This document shows positions 38,824 through 48,657 of a DNA stretch of 64,000 bases, piece by piece. The notes beneath the pieces are model-generated. The model was not told where the DNA came from and searched no databases. It worked only from the letters and a program-made list of their open reading frames with translations. Position 1 is the first letter of the stretch. Each line of letters opens with the position of its first letter. Made by a program: the position numbers and the translations under genes. Source of the stretch: Myxococcales bacterium. Its GTDB lineage: Bacteria; Myxococcota_A; Polyangia; Polyangiales; Houyiibacteriaceae. The stretch lies in contig JAOTYL010000002.1 of assembly GCA_029861865.1 (NCBI GenBank), positions 124,001 to 188,000 of the forward strand, in the 5' to 3' direction.

Positions 38824-39576
38824 CTATGAGAGGGCGCCGCCGTCGGCTCTGATTTCCGTGCCGTTGATGTAACGTGCATCATCGGAAGCAAGGAACGCGA
38901 TGACCGACGCGGCGTGGGTCGGCTTGGCAAAGCCCACGAAAGGCATGGCTCCCTTGAGAAGGTCCATGTCGGCGCCCTCGGGGGCTTTGAAGTCTCCATG
39001 GAGCGCCGTCGCGATCCCGCCCGGAACGACGCAGTTCGCACGGAGTCCCTGTTTTACGTACTCCTGGTAGAGAGACCGGGTCATCGAGATGATCCCGCCC
39101 TTCGAAGCCGCGTAGGCGCTCATCCATGGATGGCTTCCGAGCGCCGCAGTCGAAGAGCAGTTCACGATCGCACTGAAGCGGTTCTTGAGGAGGTGCGGAA
39201 GGGCGGCATGATTCACGTAGAACGTGCCATTGAGATTGACGTCGATGATTTGGTGCCACTGTTCGAAGGTCATTTCGTGCGTGTGATAGGTCCGCAAAAT
39301 GCCGGCGCAGTGACAGAGGGTGTCGAAGCCGCCCATGTCGACCGCAGCCTGGTCGACGATCTTCTTTACACGCGGACCGTCGGCAACACTGCACTCGTAC
39401 GACCATGCCTTCACCCCGAGGCCTTCGGCGATCTTCTTGGTGGCGGCGAGACCTTCGGCGTTGATGTCGATGAGCGCGACGTTGCCCCCCTCTTCGGCGA
39501 TGCGCTGCGCGGTAGCCTGACCGATACCGGATGCCGCGCCGGTGATCACTACGTTCTTCCCTTCGAACCTTTTCAT
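38824..39576 (-). CDS. Short-chain dehydrogenase in the steroid unit
   Basis: 250 residues. TGAASGIGQA (NAD(P) site), NCSSTAALGS (Ser) and YAASKGG (Tyr-x-x-x-Lys) are all present. The first strand ends in ALIDINAE, which favours NAD. It is last in the leftward unit with hsaA-F and two acyl-CoA dehydrogenases, so it probably oxidises or reduces a steroid hydroxyl or a hydroxyacyl-CoA. Which one cannot be read. Confidence 0.85.
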   Translation of the reverse strand: MKRFEGKNVVITGAASGIGQATAQRIAEEGGNVALIDINAEGLAATKKIAEGLGVKAWSYECSVADGPRVKKIVDQAAVDMGGFDTLCHCAGILRTYHTHEMTFEQWHQIIDVNLNGTFYVNHAALPHLLKNRFSAIVNCSSTAALGSHPWMSAYAASKGGIISMTRSLYQEYVKQGLRANCVVPGGIATALHGDFKAPEGADMDLLKGAMPFVGFAKPTHAASVIAFLASDDARYINGTEIRADGGALS

Positions 39577-39604
39577 CTTCTTCTCGCTCGTTTGTTGGTG
39601 GTCG

Positions 39605-40747
39605 CTAGTAGCCGTGAAGCTCGGCCCAACGTCGCCGATGCTGCGAGGGCTCCCCGAAAGTCATGTAAGTTGCCTGTGCACGCTTGATGTAGAGCCCGAT
39701 GTCGTGCTCATCGGTTACGCCCATGCCGCCGTGCATCTGAATCGCTTCCTTTGCCACGTGAAGAAAAGTTTCCGAAGCAAGCGCCTTTGCAAGAGAGGCG
39801 AAACGGGGCACGTCTTCCGGTTGCTCGTCGATCACGCGAGCTGCCGCCAACACCACCGACCGCAGGAGCGTGATCTCGGTATAAAGGGCTACGGCCCGAT
39901 GCTGAAGCGCCTGGAACGAGCCGATGGGCACGTCAAATTGCTCGCGCTCCTTCAAGTAGGCCAACGTGTCGGCAAAAGCTTGCTCGGATGCCCCGAGCAT
40001 ATGGGCCGCAAGTCCGACGGATGCTCGATCGAATACCGACTGGAGGAGCGCAGCGCCCTTCCCGAGCTCACCGACCAACGAGTCCAACGCAACCGCTACA
40101 CCCTCGAATCGAACGATGGCGGAGCTATGACCGTCGATGCGAAACTGCTGCGTAGTCGTCACGCCCTTGGCTTTTGGGTCGACCAAGAACAACGTCGGCA
40201 TTCCACCGCCAGTTGCAGCTGAGACGATGATCGCATCGGCGAGGTGCCCGTCTAGAACCTGAACCTTCTCACCGGTGATCTCGAAACCGTCATCGGAAGC
40301 GCGAGCGACGGTCTCAACGCGCCGGAAGTCTCGAGAGCCACGCTCTTCGTAGGCAACAGACACGAGCTTCTCACCCGATGCAACCCCAGAAAGCAGGGCT
40401 TTCTTCTGTGTCTCGGTCCCGCCGAGCAGCAGTGCCTGGGTCCCCAGCAAGAGCGTCGATACGAAAGGCTCTGGCATGAGCTCGCGGCCACTCTCCTCGA
40501 GTACGATGCAAAGATCGAAAAACCCTAGCCCAAGGCCGTCGTACTCGTGTGGGATCTGCAGCCCGAGCCAGCCGAGACCAGCCATTTCTTTCCAGAGCTC
40601 GTGCGAGAATCCGATCGCATCTTTGCGGTCGCGCAAGGTTCGCAGTCTTGCCGCAGGCGCACGCTTCCGAATTAGCTCGTGCGCTGTTCTTTTGAGCATT
40701 TCTTGCTCGTCGCTGAGGAGGAGCGATGGAGCGCTGCGTCCGCTCAT
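39605..40747 (-). CDS. Acyl-CoA dehydrogenase, partner subunit
   Basis: 380 residues from MSGRSAPSLL (an upstream extension to 40894 is rejected). It overlaps the previous gene (ATGA), as paired heteromeric steroid acyl-CoA dehydrogenases do in mycobacteria. The middle and end are family-like (QALQHRAVALYTEI, IQMHGGMGVTDEHDIGLYIK), but the C-terminal YEGT-type motif is absent. It most likely forms an alpha2beta2 enzyme with the next gene, acting on a steroid side chain or ring CoA thioester. Confidence 0.85.
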   Translation of the reverse strand: MSGRSAPSLLLSDEQEMLKRTAHELIRKRAPAARLRTLRDRKDAIGFSHELWKEMAGLGWLGLQIPHEYDGLGLGFFDLCIVLEESGRELMPEPFVSTLLLGTQALLLGGTETQKKALLSGVASGEKLVSVAYEERGSRDFRRVETVARASDDGFEITGEKVQVLDGHLADAIIVSAATGGGMPTLFLVDPKAKGVTTTQQFRIDGHSSAIVRFEGVAVALDSLVGELGKGAALLQSVFDRASVGLAAHMLGASEQAFADTLAYLKEREQFDVPIGSFQALQHRAVALYTEITLLRSVVLAAARVIDEQPEDVPRFASLAKALASETFLHVAKEAIQMHGGMGVTDEHDIGLYIKRAQATYMTFGEPSQHRRRWAELHGY

Positions 40748-41949
40748 TTTTTCCCCTCTGGCAAACCAAGCACGCGCTTGGACACGATGTTCTTTTGAAT
40801 CTCGGACGAGCCGCCCTCTATCGTCGTGGCACGTGATCGCAGCCAGTCTCGAGTGTATTCGAGGTCGTCGTCGTCGAAACCGGGACCTTCCCATCCAAGC
40901 CCCTGAATGCCCGCCACTTTCATTCCAAGCTCGAATCGTCTCTGCTTGAGCTCACTGCCCACGATCTTGGAGATCGAGCCTTCCGGACCGGGCATACTGC
41001 CTTGGGAGCTCTGTTCGATGCGCGAAAGCGTCAAGTGAAATGCCTCATCGAGCATTCCAAGACTTGCAATCTCGTCTCGAAGCAGAGGATCTGGAATAGG
41101 CCCACGTTCGACTCCTAAGTGCTTGCGGGCACGTGCAACGACCTCTCGCTCTGCCGAGCCGGGTTGACGAGCTATCGAGCGGCCGATCGACGAACGCTCG
41201 TGCTCGAGGATCGCTTTGGCAATCGTCCAGCCTTCATCGAGCTTGCCGACCAAGTTCTTTGCTGGCACGCGGGCATCGTCGAAGAAGGTTTCACAAAACG
41301 GCGAGTATCCACTGATGAGGTCGATCCGCCGAACGGTGATACCTGGCGTGTTCATGTCTGCGAGAAGCACGGAGATACCCATCTGCTTTTTCGGTGCGTT
41401 GGGGTTGGTTCGCGCGAGGCAATAGATCCAGTCGCTCAGGTGAGCATGCGATGTCCAGATCTTTTGTCCGTTGAGCACGAACTCGTCGCCGTCGCGCTCG
41501 GCGCGGAGCTGCAGATTTGCGAGGTCGGAGCCGGCATTCGGCTCGGAGTAACCCTGGCACCATCGCACTTCGCCGCGCGCGATCTTGGGAAGGTGGTCGG
41601 CCCGCTGGTCGTCGTTGCCATACTTCAAGAGGACCGGACCGAACATCGCGAGCCCCTGCCCAGCGATCGGTCGCGGCACACCGATCGCCTTGAGCTCTTC
41701 GTGGATGATCTGTTCGTGTGCCAGCGTGAGGCCGCCGCCGCCGTATTTCTTGGGCCAGCTGGGCGCCGTCCAGCCCTTTTCGATGCCGCGATCGCGCCAC
41801 TCGAGAATATCCGGATCCGATGCTGTCTCCTTCGAACCGCCCCAATAACCCTCGAAGGGCCCGCTGCCGCTCGTCCCCCAAAGTGACCTTGGGGCGTTCG
41901 CTCGGATCCAGGCTCGGGCCTCTTCTCGAAATGTGTTCAGATCGCTCAC
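40744..41949 (-). CDS. Acyl-CoA dehydrogenase, FadE-type subunit
   Basis: 401 residues, GTG start with GGAGTG upstream. QGYSEPNAGSDLANLQ and QKIWTSHAHLSDW are the substrate/FAD segments. The position of the usual catalytic Glu reads IEGGSSEIQ, so the canonical base is shifted or lost. It overlaps its partner by 4 nt. It lies between the hsaF gene and its partner in the same transcript. Confidence 0.87.
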   Translation of the reverse strand: MSDLNTFREEARAWIRANAPRSLWGTSGSGPFEGYWGGSKETASDPDILEWRDRGIEKGWTAPSWPKKYGGGGLTLAHEQIIHEELKAIGVPRPIAGQGLAMFGPVLLKYGNDDQRADHLPKIARGEVRWCQGYSEPNAGSDLANLQLRAERDGDEFVLNGQKIWTSHAHLSDWIYCLARTNPNAPKKQMGISVLLADMNTPGITVRRIDLISGYSPFCETFFDDARVPAKNLVGKLDEGWTIAKAILEHERSSIGRSIARQPGSAEREVVARARKHLGVERGPIPDPLLRDEIASLGMLDEAFHLTLSRIEQSSQGSMPGPEGSISKIVGSELKQRRFELGMKVAGIQGLGWEGPGFDDDDLEYTRDWLRSRATTIEGGSSEIQKNIVSKRVLGLPEGKK

Positions 41950-41953
41950 GCAA

Positions 41954-42982
41954 TCACTCCGCAGCGCCGGCCTTCTTCATGTCGAGCGCCACGTCTTCGA
42001 TCATGTCTTCTTGGCCCCCGACGGTTTTCAACCGACCGAGCTCGACGAGGATATCCGTCGACTTGAGGCCGTACTTGGCGGCCGCCCGCTTGGCAAAAAG
42101 CAAGAACGACGAATACACGCCGGCGTAACCGAGCGTGAGCGAGTCGCGGTCCGCCCGCACTTTGTGAGTCATCAACGGATAAACGATGTCTTCAGCGACA
42201 TCCATGAGCTTCCACATGTCGATCCCAGTCTCGACGCCCATGCGGTGGAGCACGGCTACGAATATTTCGAGAGGCGTATTACCCGCGCCCGCCCCCATGC
42301 CTGCGGCCGAGCCATCGATCCTGGCGGCTCCGGCTTCGATCGCTGCGAGCGAATTCGCCACTCCCATATGCATGTTGTGATGCCCGTGAAAGCCCACCTC
42401 GGTATCGGCCTCGAGCTCTCGACGAAGAATGCCGACGCGATCGGTCACGTGATCGGGAAGCATATAGCCGGCCGAATCGGTGATGTAGATACAGTTCGCG
42501 CCGTAGCTCTCCATGAGCTTGGCCTGCACGAGCAGCTCCTCCGCCGGGATCATGTGGGCCATCATCAAAAACCCTACGGTATCCATCTCCATCTTGCGCC
42601 CGAGCGCAATGTGCTGCTCCGACACATCGGCTTCGGTGCAGTGGGTCGCAACACGTATCGTGCGCACGCCGCAATCGTGGGCCATCCGCAGATGATCGAC
42701 CGTGCCAATGCCCGGAAGAAGCAGCGCTGAAATCTTCGCCTTCTTCATCTTGGGAACGACGGCGCGAAGGTATTCTTCATCACTTGCAGCCGAAAACCCG
42801 TAGTTCACCGAGGCGCCGCCGAGGCCGTCGCCGTGAGTCACCTCGATGAGTGGCACGCCGGCCTCGTCGAGCGCGGTCGCGACTTCGATCATTTGAGCGG
42901 TCGTGAGCTGATGACGCTGGGGGTGCATCCCGTCGCGCAAGCTCATGTCGTGAAGCGTGACCTTTTTGCCTTCTAGATTCAT
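41954..42982 (-). CDS. hsaF: 4-hydroxy-2-oxohexanoate/valerate aldolase
   Basis: 342 residues. The DRE-TIM start is [23 protein letters not shown] and [17 protein letters not shown] carry metal ligands. It cleaves 4-hydroxy-2-oxohexanoate (from ring A/B) to pyruvate and propanal, which it channels to HsaG. The gene overlaps hsaG by 4 nt. MhpE/BphI homologs do the same on the smaller aromatic-pathway substrate, so the assignment to steroids rests on the neighbours. Confidence 0.92.
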   Translation of the reverse strand: MNLEGKKVTLHDMSLRDGMHPQRHQLTTAQMIEVATALDEAGVPLIEVTHGDGLGGASVNYGFSAASDEEYLRAVVPKMKKAKISALLLPGIGTVDHLRMAHDCGVRTIRVATHCTEADVSEQHIALGRKMEMDTVGFLMMAHMIPAEELLVQAKLMESYGANCIYITDSAGYMLPDHVTDRVGILRRELEADTEVGFHGHHNMHMGVANSLAAIEAGAARIDGSAAGMGAGAGNTPLEIFVAVLHRMGVETGIDMWKLMDVAEDIVYPLMTHKVRADRDSLTLGYAGVYSSFLLFAKRAAAKYGLKSTDILVELGRLKTVGGQEDMIEDVALDMKKAGAAE

Positions 42983-43884
42983 GCTGCCTCCGCCCGCAGT
43001 ATTTCTTCGGCGATCAGCTCAGCGGTGCGGAGCCCCGCGGCCGTCATGATGTCGAGGTTCCCCGCATACTTGGGTAAGAAGTCCCCGAGCCCCTCGACCA
43101 CCATGAAGAACGACACGCGATTCCCGTCGAACACCGGCCCGTTCTTCAGGGTGTAGCCGGGCACGTACTTTTGGACCTCGGCGACCATCCGTTTGGCCGA
43201 CTCGATGATCTCTGCCTCTTTTGGAGGGTCCTTGGTCAGGCAGTGAATCGTGTCTCGCATGACGAGAGGTGGCTCGGCCGGATTGATGATGATGATAGCC
43301 TTGCCGCGATCGGCTCCCCCAACGACCTCGACGCCTTTGGCGGTGGTGCGGGTGAACTCGTCGATGTTCTTACGTGTTCCGGGACCAGCGGACTTCGAGG
43401 CGACGGTCGCGATGATCTCGCCGTATTCGACGGGTTGCACACGGCTCACAGCTGCCACCATCGGAATCGTCGCCTGCCCGCCGCAGGTCACCATGTTCAC
43501 GTTTTGCTCGTTGCGCCCCATCATCGCTTCCAGGTTGACCGGTGGCACACAAAACGGACCGATGGCGGCCGGTGTCAGGTCGACCATTTTCACGTCGTGC
43601 TTCTTGACTAGGTCGTTGTTGGCCTCGTGAACGTAAGCGCTAGTGGCGTCCCAAGCGATCCGCACCTTGTCGTCGACGATGTGCGGTTCCAGTCCCTTTA
43701 CCCCGTCCGAAGTCGTCTTGAGACCGAGCTCTTCGGCACGCTTCAGACCCTCGGATGTAGGATCGATGCCGACCATCCAAACCGGCTCGATGATTTCGCT
43801 TCGAAGTGCCTTGTAGAGCAGATCAGTCCCGATGTTGCCTGACCCGATGATCGCTGCTCTTACCTTGGTGGTCATCTGTTCCAT
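42979..43884 (-). CDS. hsaG: Propanal/acetaldehyde dehydrogenase, CoA-acylating
   Basis: 301 residues. [12 protein letters not shown] is the NAD site, and [18 protein letters not shown] holds the catalytic Cys. It converts propanal to propionyl-CoA as the partner of HsaF. A start at 43875 (MTTKVR), which is 9 bp shorter, is equally plausible. Order E-G-F matches mycobacterial hsaEGF. Confidence 0.92.
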   Translation of the reverse strand: MEQMTTKVRAAIIGSGNIGTDLLYKALRSEIIEPVWMVGIDPTSEGLKRAEELGLKTTSDGVKGLEPHIVDDKVRIAWDATSAYVHEANNDLVKKHDVKMVDLTPAAIGPFCVPPVNLEAMMGRNEQNVNMVTCGGQATIPMVAAVSRVQPVEYGEIIATVASKSAGPGTRKNIDEFTRTTAKGVEVVGGADRGKAIIIINPAEPPLVMRDTIHCLTKDPPKEAEIIESAKRMVAEVQKYVPGYTLKNGPVFDGNRVSFFMVVEGLGDFLPKYAGNLDIMTAAGLRTAELIAEEILRAEAA

Positions 43885-43889
43885 CGCTC

Positions 43890-44699
43890 CTACGTGAACC
43901 GCACGGCGGCTGTCCCGACTCCCTCTACCTCGAGATGCATTTCATCTCCCGCCATGACCGGCTCCAAGGGTACGAGAGAACCGGACAGCACCACGTCACC
44001 GGCGTTCAACGTAATCCCGAACTCGGACAATGTATTGGCCAGCCAGCTCACGCAATTGAGCGGGGAGCCGAGCGCTGCCGAGCCCAATCCTTCGCTCAAA
44101 AACCCGCCATTCTTGTAGACACGCATCTCGAGGTTCGGGAAATCAAGCCCGTTTGGGTTCGCGTGCTCGTCTCCAAGGACAAAAAGACCACAGCTCGCGT
44201 TGTCGGCCACCGTGTCTTGAATCTTAACTTTCCAGTCGTGAATCCGACTGTCGACTACCTCAAAGCAGGCCATGACGTAGTCGGTCGCGCCAACGACATC
44301 GTCATTGGTCACGCCTGGGCCATGCAAGTCGGCCTTGAGCTTGAACGCGATCTCTCCTTCAGCACGCGGTTGGATCAGTTGCTCGCTGATCGGCATTGGC
44401 CCCCCATTGGGGTAAACCATCTTGTCGGTGAGATACCCGAAGTCCGGCTGAAACACTCCGAGCATCTGTTGAACGGCCCTACTCGTTACTCCAATCTTCT
44501 TGCCGATGATCTTTTCGCCGTCGTTGTCGATACGCCGCTTCACGATCCGAAGCGAAACGTGGTACGCGTCTTCAATCGTGATCTCTGGCCAGCGTTCCGT
44601 GAGCGGCGACAAGGTTCGGCGGGCGCGAAGCGCATCGTAGAGCTCGTCTCCGAGCTCGGCGATTTTGGCTTTGCGTGCAGCGTCGTCCATGTCGATCAC
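43890..44699 (-). CDS. hsaE: 2-hydroxy-2,4-dienoate hydratase
   Basis: 269 residues from GTG (ATG at 44690 possible). The fumarylacetoacetase-like fold motifs are visible: [39 protein letters not shown] and [10 protein letters not shown]. It hydrates 2-hydroxyhexa-2,4-dienoate to 4-hydroxy-2-oxohexanoate. The tail of repeat copy C (AGGGG) lies 8 bp upstream and can serve as ribosome site. Confidence 0.9.
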   Translation of the reverse strand: MIDMDDAARKAKIAELGDELYDALRARRTLSPLTERWPEITIEDAYHVSLRIVKRRIDNDGEKIIGKKIGVTSRAVQQMLGVFQPDFGYLTDKMVYPNGGPMPISEQLIQPRAEGEIAFKLKADLHGPGVTNDDVVGATDYVMACFEVVDSRIHDWKVKIQDTVADNASCGLFVLGDEHANPNGLDFPNLEMRVYKNGGFLSEGLGSAALGSPLNCVSWLANTLSEFGITLNAGDVVLSGSLVPLEPVMAGDEMHLEVEGVGTAAVRFT

Positions 44700-44735
44700 T
44701 TAACCCCTGCTAAAAGGGGACTGTCCCCTTTTAGC
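44700..44735 (-). repeat. Stop-associated palindromic repeat, copy C
   Basis: Minus-strand copy: two 13-bp arms of the GCTAAAAGGGGAC type, perfectly complementary around one base (27 bp, 44709-44735), then the tail AGGGGTTAA. The TAA stop of hsaD is inside the left arm. The tail overlaps the hsaE ribosome-site region, within the operon. Confidence 0.8.
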
Positions 44736-45576
44736 CTAGGTCGTCGTTTAGGAACTTTAGGGTGAGCTCGTTGAAGAGCTTGGGGTATTCGACCATCACC
44801 CAGTGGCCGCAGCTGGAAATCAGCATCGTCCGCGCGTTGGCGCATCGGGAGGCGATCTTCGAAGCACCGGTGGGCGGGCAAAATTTGTCGTCGGCGCCCC
44901 AGAAGCAGAGCACCGGGCACTCGATGTCGGAGAGTCGGTCCTCCTGATTGGTCACCTGGATGCGCGCGATGTTGTCTTTGTGTTGGGTGAGCGCGACTTG
45001 GTAGCGTTCTTCGATGACCTCGTCGGTGACCTTTGATGTGTCATGGAGTTGTAGGGAAAAGACCTTCCGCATCGTCTCTTTGCTGATGCCTTCCTTATAG
45101 AGGACGCGAATCATCGTCTTGATGCCCTCCATCTCCATGTAGGTATCGCGCTTCTCGAGCGCCCCAGGTGCCATCAGCACCAGCTTTTCGATCATCTCGG
45201 GGTAGTTGAGCGCCATCGTGATGGCGATCGCCCCACCCTGCGAGTTGCCGACCAGCGTGGCCCGTTTCACCCCGAGCGCGTCGAGGAGCGCTTTGTACTG
45301 CGCGGCAACGTCATCGAGCGTGAAAGTCCCTGCCTCTGGCTTCGTCGAGTACCCATAGCCCATGGTGTCCGGCACGATCGCGCGATAGCCGTGCTCCACG
45401 AGAAAAGGGTAATTCCCCCTGAAGTTGCTCCAGCCGCTCGCCCCAGGACCGCTCCCATGGATGAAGAGCACGACGCCACGAACCGCGGCGCCAACGTCGT
45501 GATAGTGCATCGTGATGTCACCGTCGACGTCCGCGTATTTCCCTTCGGGAACTGCTTCTACGACCATTGACACCAT
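44731..45576 (-). CDS. hsaD: 4,9-DSHA hydrolase (meta-cleavage product hydrolase)
   Basis: 281 residues (a start at 45567 is also possible). The alpha/beta hydrolase triad is visible: nucleophile GNSQGG (S112), WGADDKF (Asp) and CGHWVMVE (His). HGSGPGASGWSNFRGNYPFL is the meta-cleavage-product hydrolase signature near the oxyanion hole. It hydrolyses the ring-opened steroid into the C/D-ring propionate and hydroxyhexadienoate. The gene lies between hsaA and hsaE. Confidence 0.92.
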   Translation of the reverse strand: MVSMVVEAVPEGKYADVDGDITMHYHDVGAAVRGVVLFIHGSGPGASGWSNFRGNYPFLVEHGYRAIVPDTMGYGYSTKPEAGTFTLDDVAAQYKALLDALGVKRATLVGNSQGGAIAITMALNYPEMIEKLVLMAPGALEKRDTYMEMEGIKTMIRVLYKEGISKETMRKVFSLQLHDTSKVTDEVIEERYQVALTQHKDNIARIQVTNQEDRLSDIECPVLCFWGADDKFCPPTGASKIASRCANARTMLISSCGHWVMVEYPKLFNELTLKFLNDDLG

Positions 45577-45603
45577 CCGTGATGCAGGCCCTGAAGGGCT
45601 TGC

Positions 45604-46848
45604 TCAAATAAAGAAGTCCGTGTTCTTCGCGCCGAAGAGCACCCCTCCGAAATTCGCCGCCGGAGTGTCCGGCCCGTTGGCGTGGTGAAGCCGAATGGCG
45701 TGAATGTCCTGGAAGTGGCGGTTCACGGGGTGGTCTTCGAAGGCAGCACGCGCGCCGCATGCTGCAAACAGGTTCTCGACGACCTCGGTGGCCGCATTGA
45801 CGGCTCGCGCCGAGTCGCTTCTGAAGCGGACCCGTCGCTCGACCGGGATCTTCTCGCCTCGTTCGAGGTACGAAAACATCTCCTCGAAGTTGCGACGCAA
45901 CACCAACACCTCTCGGTCGAGTATCGCGGCCGATTCGGCTGCGATCACACTGTTGGCAAATGAGTCCTTGGCTTTGCCGCCGGTTGCTTGGGAGACCTTG
46001 TCCTTCATGTACTCGAGATATGCATCGAGCGCGCCAAGAGCGGCACCAACGGCCGGGGTCGAGACGGAGCGCACGTGGATTTGACCGAACGGATAACGAA
46101 AAACGGGCGAAGGATTGACGACATTGCCAGGGCTCTTCTGCCGGAAGCCATCGGAGAACTTATGCATGCGATGGTCGGGCACGAACGCGCCATCGACGAC
46201 GACGTCCTTGCTACCAGAGCCGCGAAGCCCGGACGTGTACCAGTTGTCGATGATCTCGTAGTCGGATCGCGGAAGAAGAAAGGTCCGCATGTCGGGGGGC
46301 TTTCCATCCTCGGTCGGGACGAATCCACCGAGAAACGCCCAGTCGGCGAAATCGCATCCACTCGAAAACGACCATCGGCCGCTCAGCTTGACGCCACCGT
46401 CGACCCACTCGGCTGTTCCAACCGGCATGTACGAAGAAGAGATGAGTGTCGTTGGATCGTCTTTCCAGACCTCGTCCTGCGCCTCTGACGCAAACAAGGC
46501 GAGCTGCCAAGTGTGCACGTTGAGAACCCCATACACCCACGCGCTCGACGCGCAGCCGCGGCCTAGCTCGAGCTGGAGATCGAAAATGATCGACGGATCC
46601 ATCTCGTAGCCCCCATAGCGCTTGGGCTGAACCACTTTGAAAAAACCAAGGCGATGAAAGTCGTCGATGGTCTCCTGCGGTAGCTTCCGAAGCTCGGCTG
46701 CGTGTGCCGCGCGCTCTCGAAGGACCGGCGCTAGCTCTTGCGCTCGCTCGATGAGCTCGTCACGAGTCGGGATTGAGCTGAAATCTCCGTCCATCTCGGG
46801 TTCTCCGTCGGCTGCTCGAGCTGACTGGGTCGCGTGGGTTTGGGTCAT
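45604..46848 (-). CDS. hsaA: 3-HSA hydroxylase, oxygenase component
   Basis: 414 residues. It has the acyl-CoA-dehydrogenase fold used by flavin monooxygenases of the HsaA/HpaB type 2 group: FHRLGFFKVVQPKRYGGYE, SGRWSFSSGCDFADWAFLGG, GLRGSGSKDVVVDGAFVP and FQDIHAIRLHH. It hydroxylates the phenolic ring A of 3-HSA to the catechol. HsaB (flavin reductase) is not next to it. It is the first gene of the leftward unit, 41 bp from a KstR-like operator. Confidence 0.9.
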   Translation of the reverse strand: MTQTHATQSARAADGEPEMDGDFSSIPTRDELIERAQELAPVLRERAAHAAELRKLPQETIDDFHRLGFFKVVQPKRYGGYEMDPSIIFDLQLELGRGCASSAWVYGVLNVHTWQLALFASEAQDEVWKDDPTTLISSSYMPVGTAEWVDGGVKLSGRWSFSSGCDFADWAFLGGFVPTEDGKPPDMRTFLLPRSDYEIIDNWYTSGLRGSGSKDVVVDGAFVPDHRMHKFSDGFRQKSPGNVVNPSPVFRYPFGQIHVRSVSTPAVGAALGALDAYLEYMKDKVSQATGGKAKDSFANSVIAAESAAILDREVLVLRRNFEEMFSYLERGEKIPVERRVRFRSDSARAVNAATEVVENLFAACGARAAFEDHPVNRHFQDIHAIRLHHANGPDTPAANFGGVLFGAKNTDFFI

Positions 46849-46888
46849 GCAATCACCACTTTACAGACGGGCTGGGTCAGGCCATAAG

Positions 46889-46902
46889 TAGAACGTGTTC
46901 TA
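46889..46902. promoter_or_regulatory. KstR-like operator 1
   Basis: TAGAACGTGTTCTA has perfect 6-bp arms around GT and matches the KstR consensus TnnAACnnGTTnnA at every fixed base. It lies between the divergent hsaA and amidohydrolase genes, 41 bp before hsaA and 80 bp before the amidohydrolase. A KstR-like TetR gene is 4 kb away. Confidence 0.8.
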
Positions 46903-46981
46903 GCTCATGGGCTGGGTGCTGTCCAGCCAGCCTTCCCTTCATCTTAGGGCCGGGTTTACAACCTGGAAAGGACGCAAATTC

Positions 46982-47854
46982 ATGCCCATCCCGAGTGATC
47001 TCAAAGCGATCGACCTGATGATGAACATCCCGGACGGAGATTCCGCGGGTTGGTACGAGTTCATCAAGCCGCTGCTCCTCGACGAAGAGAGCCGAAAAGT
47101 CTTCAAGATGCCGGCTGAGTACCTCTTCAAGAACATCCCCGAGATCGACGAGCAGGATGACTACGTCGCGTACGCCCTCGGCGAGATGGACAAATGGGGA
47201 ATCGAGCGAGCGATGCTCGGAATCTCGGGGCCCAATTCGACGAACTTGAAGGCTTGCCGAAATCACCCCAGCCGATTCTTCCCCTCGTACGGCGCCAATC
47301 CCAACAACGGCATGGACGAAGTCCGCACCATCAAGCGCCTGCACAAGGAGCATGGCATCAAAGCCGTCACGGGTTTTCCCGCTGGCATCTGCCCCCAGGT
47401 CCCGATCAACGACAAACGCTATTACCCTATCTACGCGACTTGCGTCGAGCTAGACCTTCCGATCTGTATCACCACGGGCGTGCCGGGCCCACGCATTCCC
47501 ATGGCTCCTCAGAAGGTCGAGCACATCGACGAGGTTTGCTGGTTTTTCCCCGAGCTCAAGTTCGTCATGCGGCATGGGGGCGAGCCTTGGGTCGACCTTG
47601 CGGTGAAGCTAATGCTCAAGTATCCGAACCTCTATTACAGCACGAGCGCTTTTGCACCCAAGCACTATCCCGACGCGATCATCCACTACGCGAATACGCG
47701 CGGAGCCGACAAGATCATGTACGCCGGCTACTTCCCGATGGGTTTGTCGCTCGAACGCATTTTTACCGACATGCAAAACGTTCCCTTCAAAGACAACGTA
47801 TGGCCGAAGTTTCTCCGGGACAATGCGATTCGCGTCTTCAAGTTAGATGAATAG
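46982..47854 (+). CDS. Amidohydrolase-family TIM-barrel protein
   Basis: 290 residues. The core is amidohydrolase-2-like: [59 protein letters not shown] (metal His) and a late MYAGYFPMG, but the N-terminal HxH is not evident (DLMMNIP), so the metal site may be incomplete. Related genes occur in steroid and aromatic-acid clusters as decarboxylases or hydrolases. The role is inferred from the shared operator region. Confidence 0.75.
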   Translation: MPIPSDLKAIDLMMNIPDGDSAGWYEFIKPLLLDEESRKVFKMPAEYLFKNIPEIDEQDDYVAYALGEMDKWGIERAMLGISGPNSTNLKACRNHPSRFFPSYGANPNNGMDEVRTIKRLHKEHGIKAVTGFPAGICPQVPINDKRYYPIYATCVELDLPICITTGVPGPRIPMAPQKVEHIDEVCWFFPELKFVMRHGGEPWVDLAVKLMLKYPNLYYSTSAFAPKHYPDAIIHYANTRGADKIMYAGYFPMGLSLERIFTDMQNVPFKDNVWPKFLRDNAIRVFKLDE

Positions 47855-47865
47855 GAGCCCGAACG

Positions 47866-48657
47866 ATGAGTGATTCCCCTGATCTTCTGGTCGAACGGGA
47901 CGGCCATGTTCTCGTGCTGACCATGAACCGCCCGAAGGCGAAAAACGCGCTTTCCCTCGACATGTTAGATCAGATGTCGAGCGCCTGGGACGAGATCAAC
48001 GGGAACGACGACATCCGTGTTGCAGTCCTGACCGGCGCGGAGGGCAACTTCTGTGCGGGAGCCGATCTCAAGGCGATGAACAAGAAGCCCGTCGACCAGC
48101 AATACGAAGAAACGGAGCACGACCCGGCGTACATCAAGCCGCTCCTCAAGGGTTTTTATCTCAAGAAGCCGTTGATCGCCGCGGTCGAAGGCTTCGCCAT
48201 CGCCGGTGGTTCCGAAATTCTACAGGCGACCGACATCCGCGTCGCTGGGGAGAGTGCCGTTTTTGGGGTTGCCGAAGTAAAGCTCGGGCTCTTCCCCCTC
48301 GGCGCATCGACTGTGCGTCTCCGACGGCAGATCCCATACACTGTCGCGGCGGACATGCTCCTCACGGGTCGCACGATGACGGCGGAAGAGGCCCAGCGCT
48401 ACGGGTTGATCGGGCACGTCACCCCCGATGGACAAGCGCTCGACAAGGCGTTGGAGATTGCGAATCGCATTGCGCGCAACGGTCCGGTCGCTGTTCAGGC
48501 GATCCTCCAGGCCCTTCGCGAAACCGAGTGCCTTCCCGAAAAAGAGGCGCTGCCGATCGAAGCGAAGATCGGCATGAGGGTCTTCATGAGCGAAGACGCC
48601 AAAGAAGGCCCACGCGCTTTTGCCGAAAAGCGTAAACCGGAGTTCAAAGGTCGCTAG
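47866..48657 (+). CDS. Enoyl-CoA hydratase (EchA-type crotonase)
   Basis: 263 residues, ribosome site [17 protein letters not shown] and [15 protein letters not shown] are the oxyanion-hole motifs of crotonases, and [13 protein letters not shown] carries the second active-site helix. It probably hydrates an enoyl-CoA made by the acyl-CoA dehydrogenases here, possibly in side-chain degradation as EchA19 does. It follows the amidohydrolase by 11 bp and converges with rlmKL (4-nt overlap). Confidence 0.88.
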   Translation: MSDSPDLLVERDGHVLVLTMNRPKAKNALSLDMLDQMSSAWDEINGNDDIRVAVLTGAEGNFCAGADLKAMNKKPVDQQYEETEHDPAYIKPLLKGFYLKKPLIAAVEGFAIAGGSEILQATDIRVAGESAVFGVAEVKLGLFPLGASTVRLRRQIPYTVAADMLLTGRTMTAEEAQRYGLIGHVTPDGQALDKALEIANRIARNGPVAVQAILQALRETECLPEKEALPIEAKIGMRVFMSEDAKEGPRAFAEKRKPEFKGR

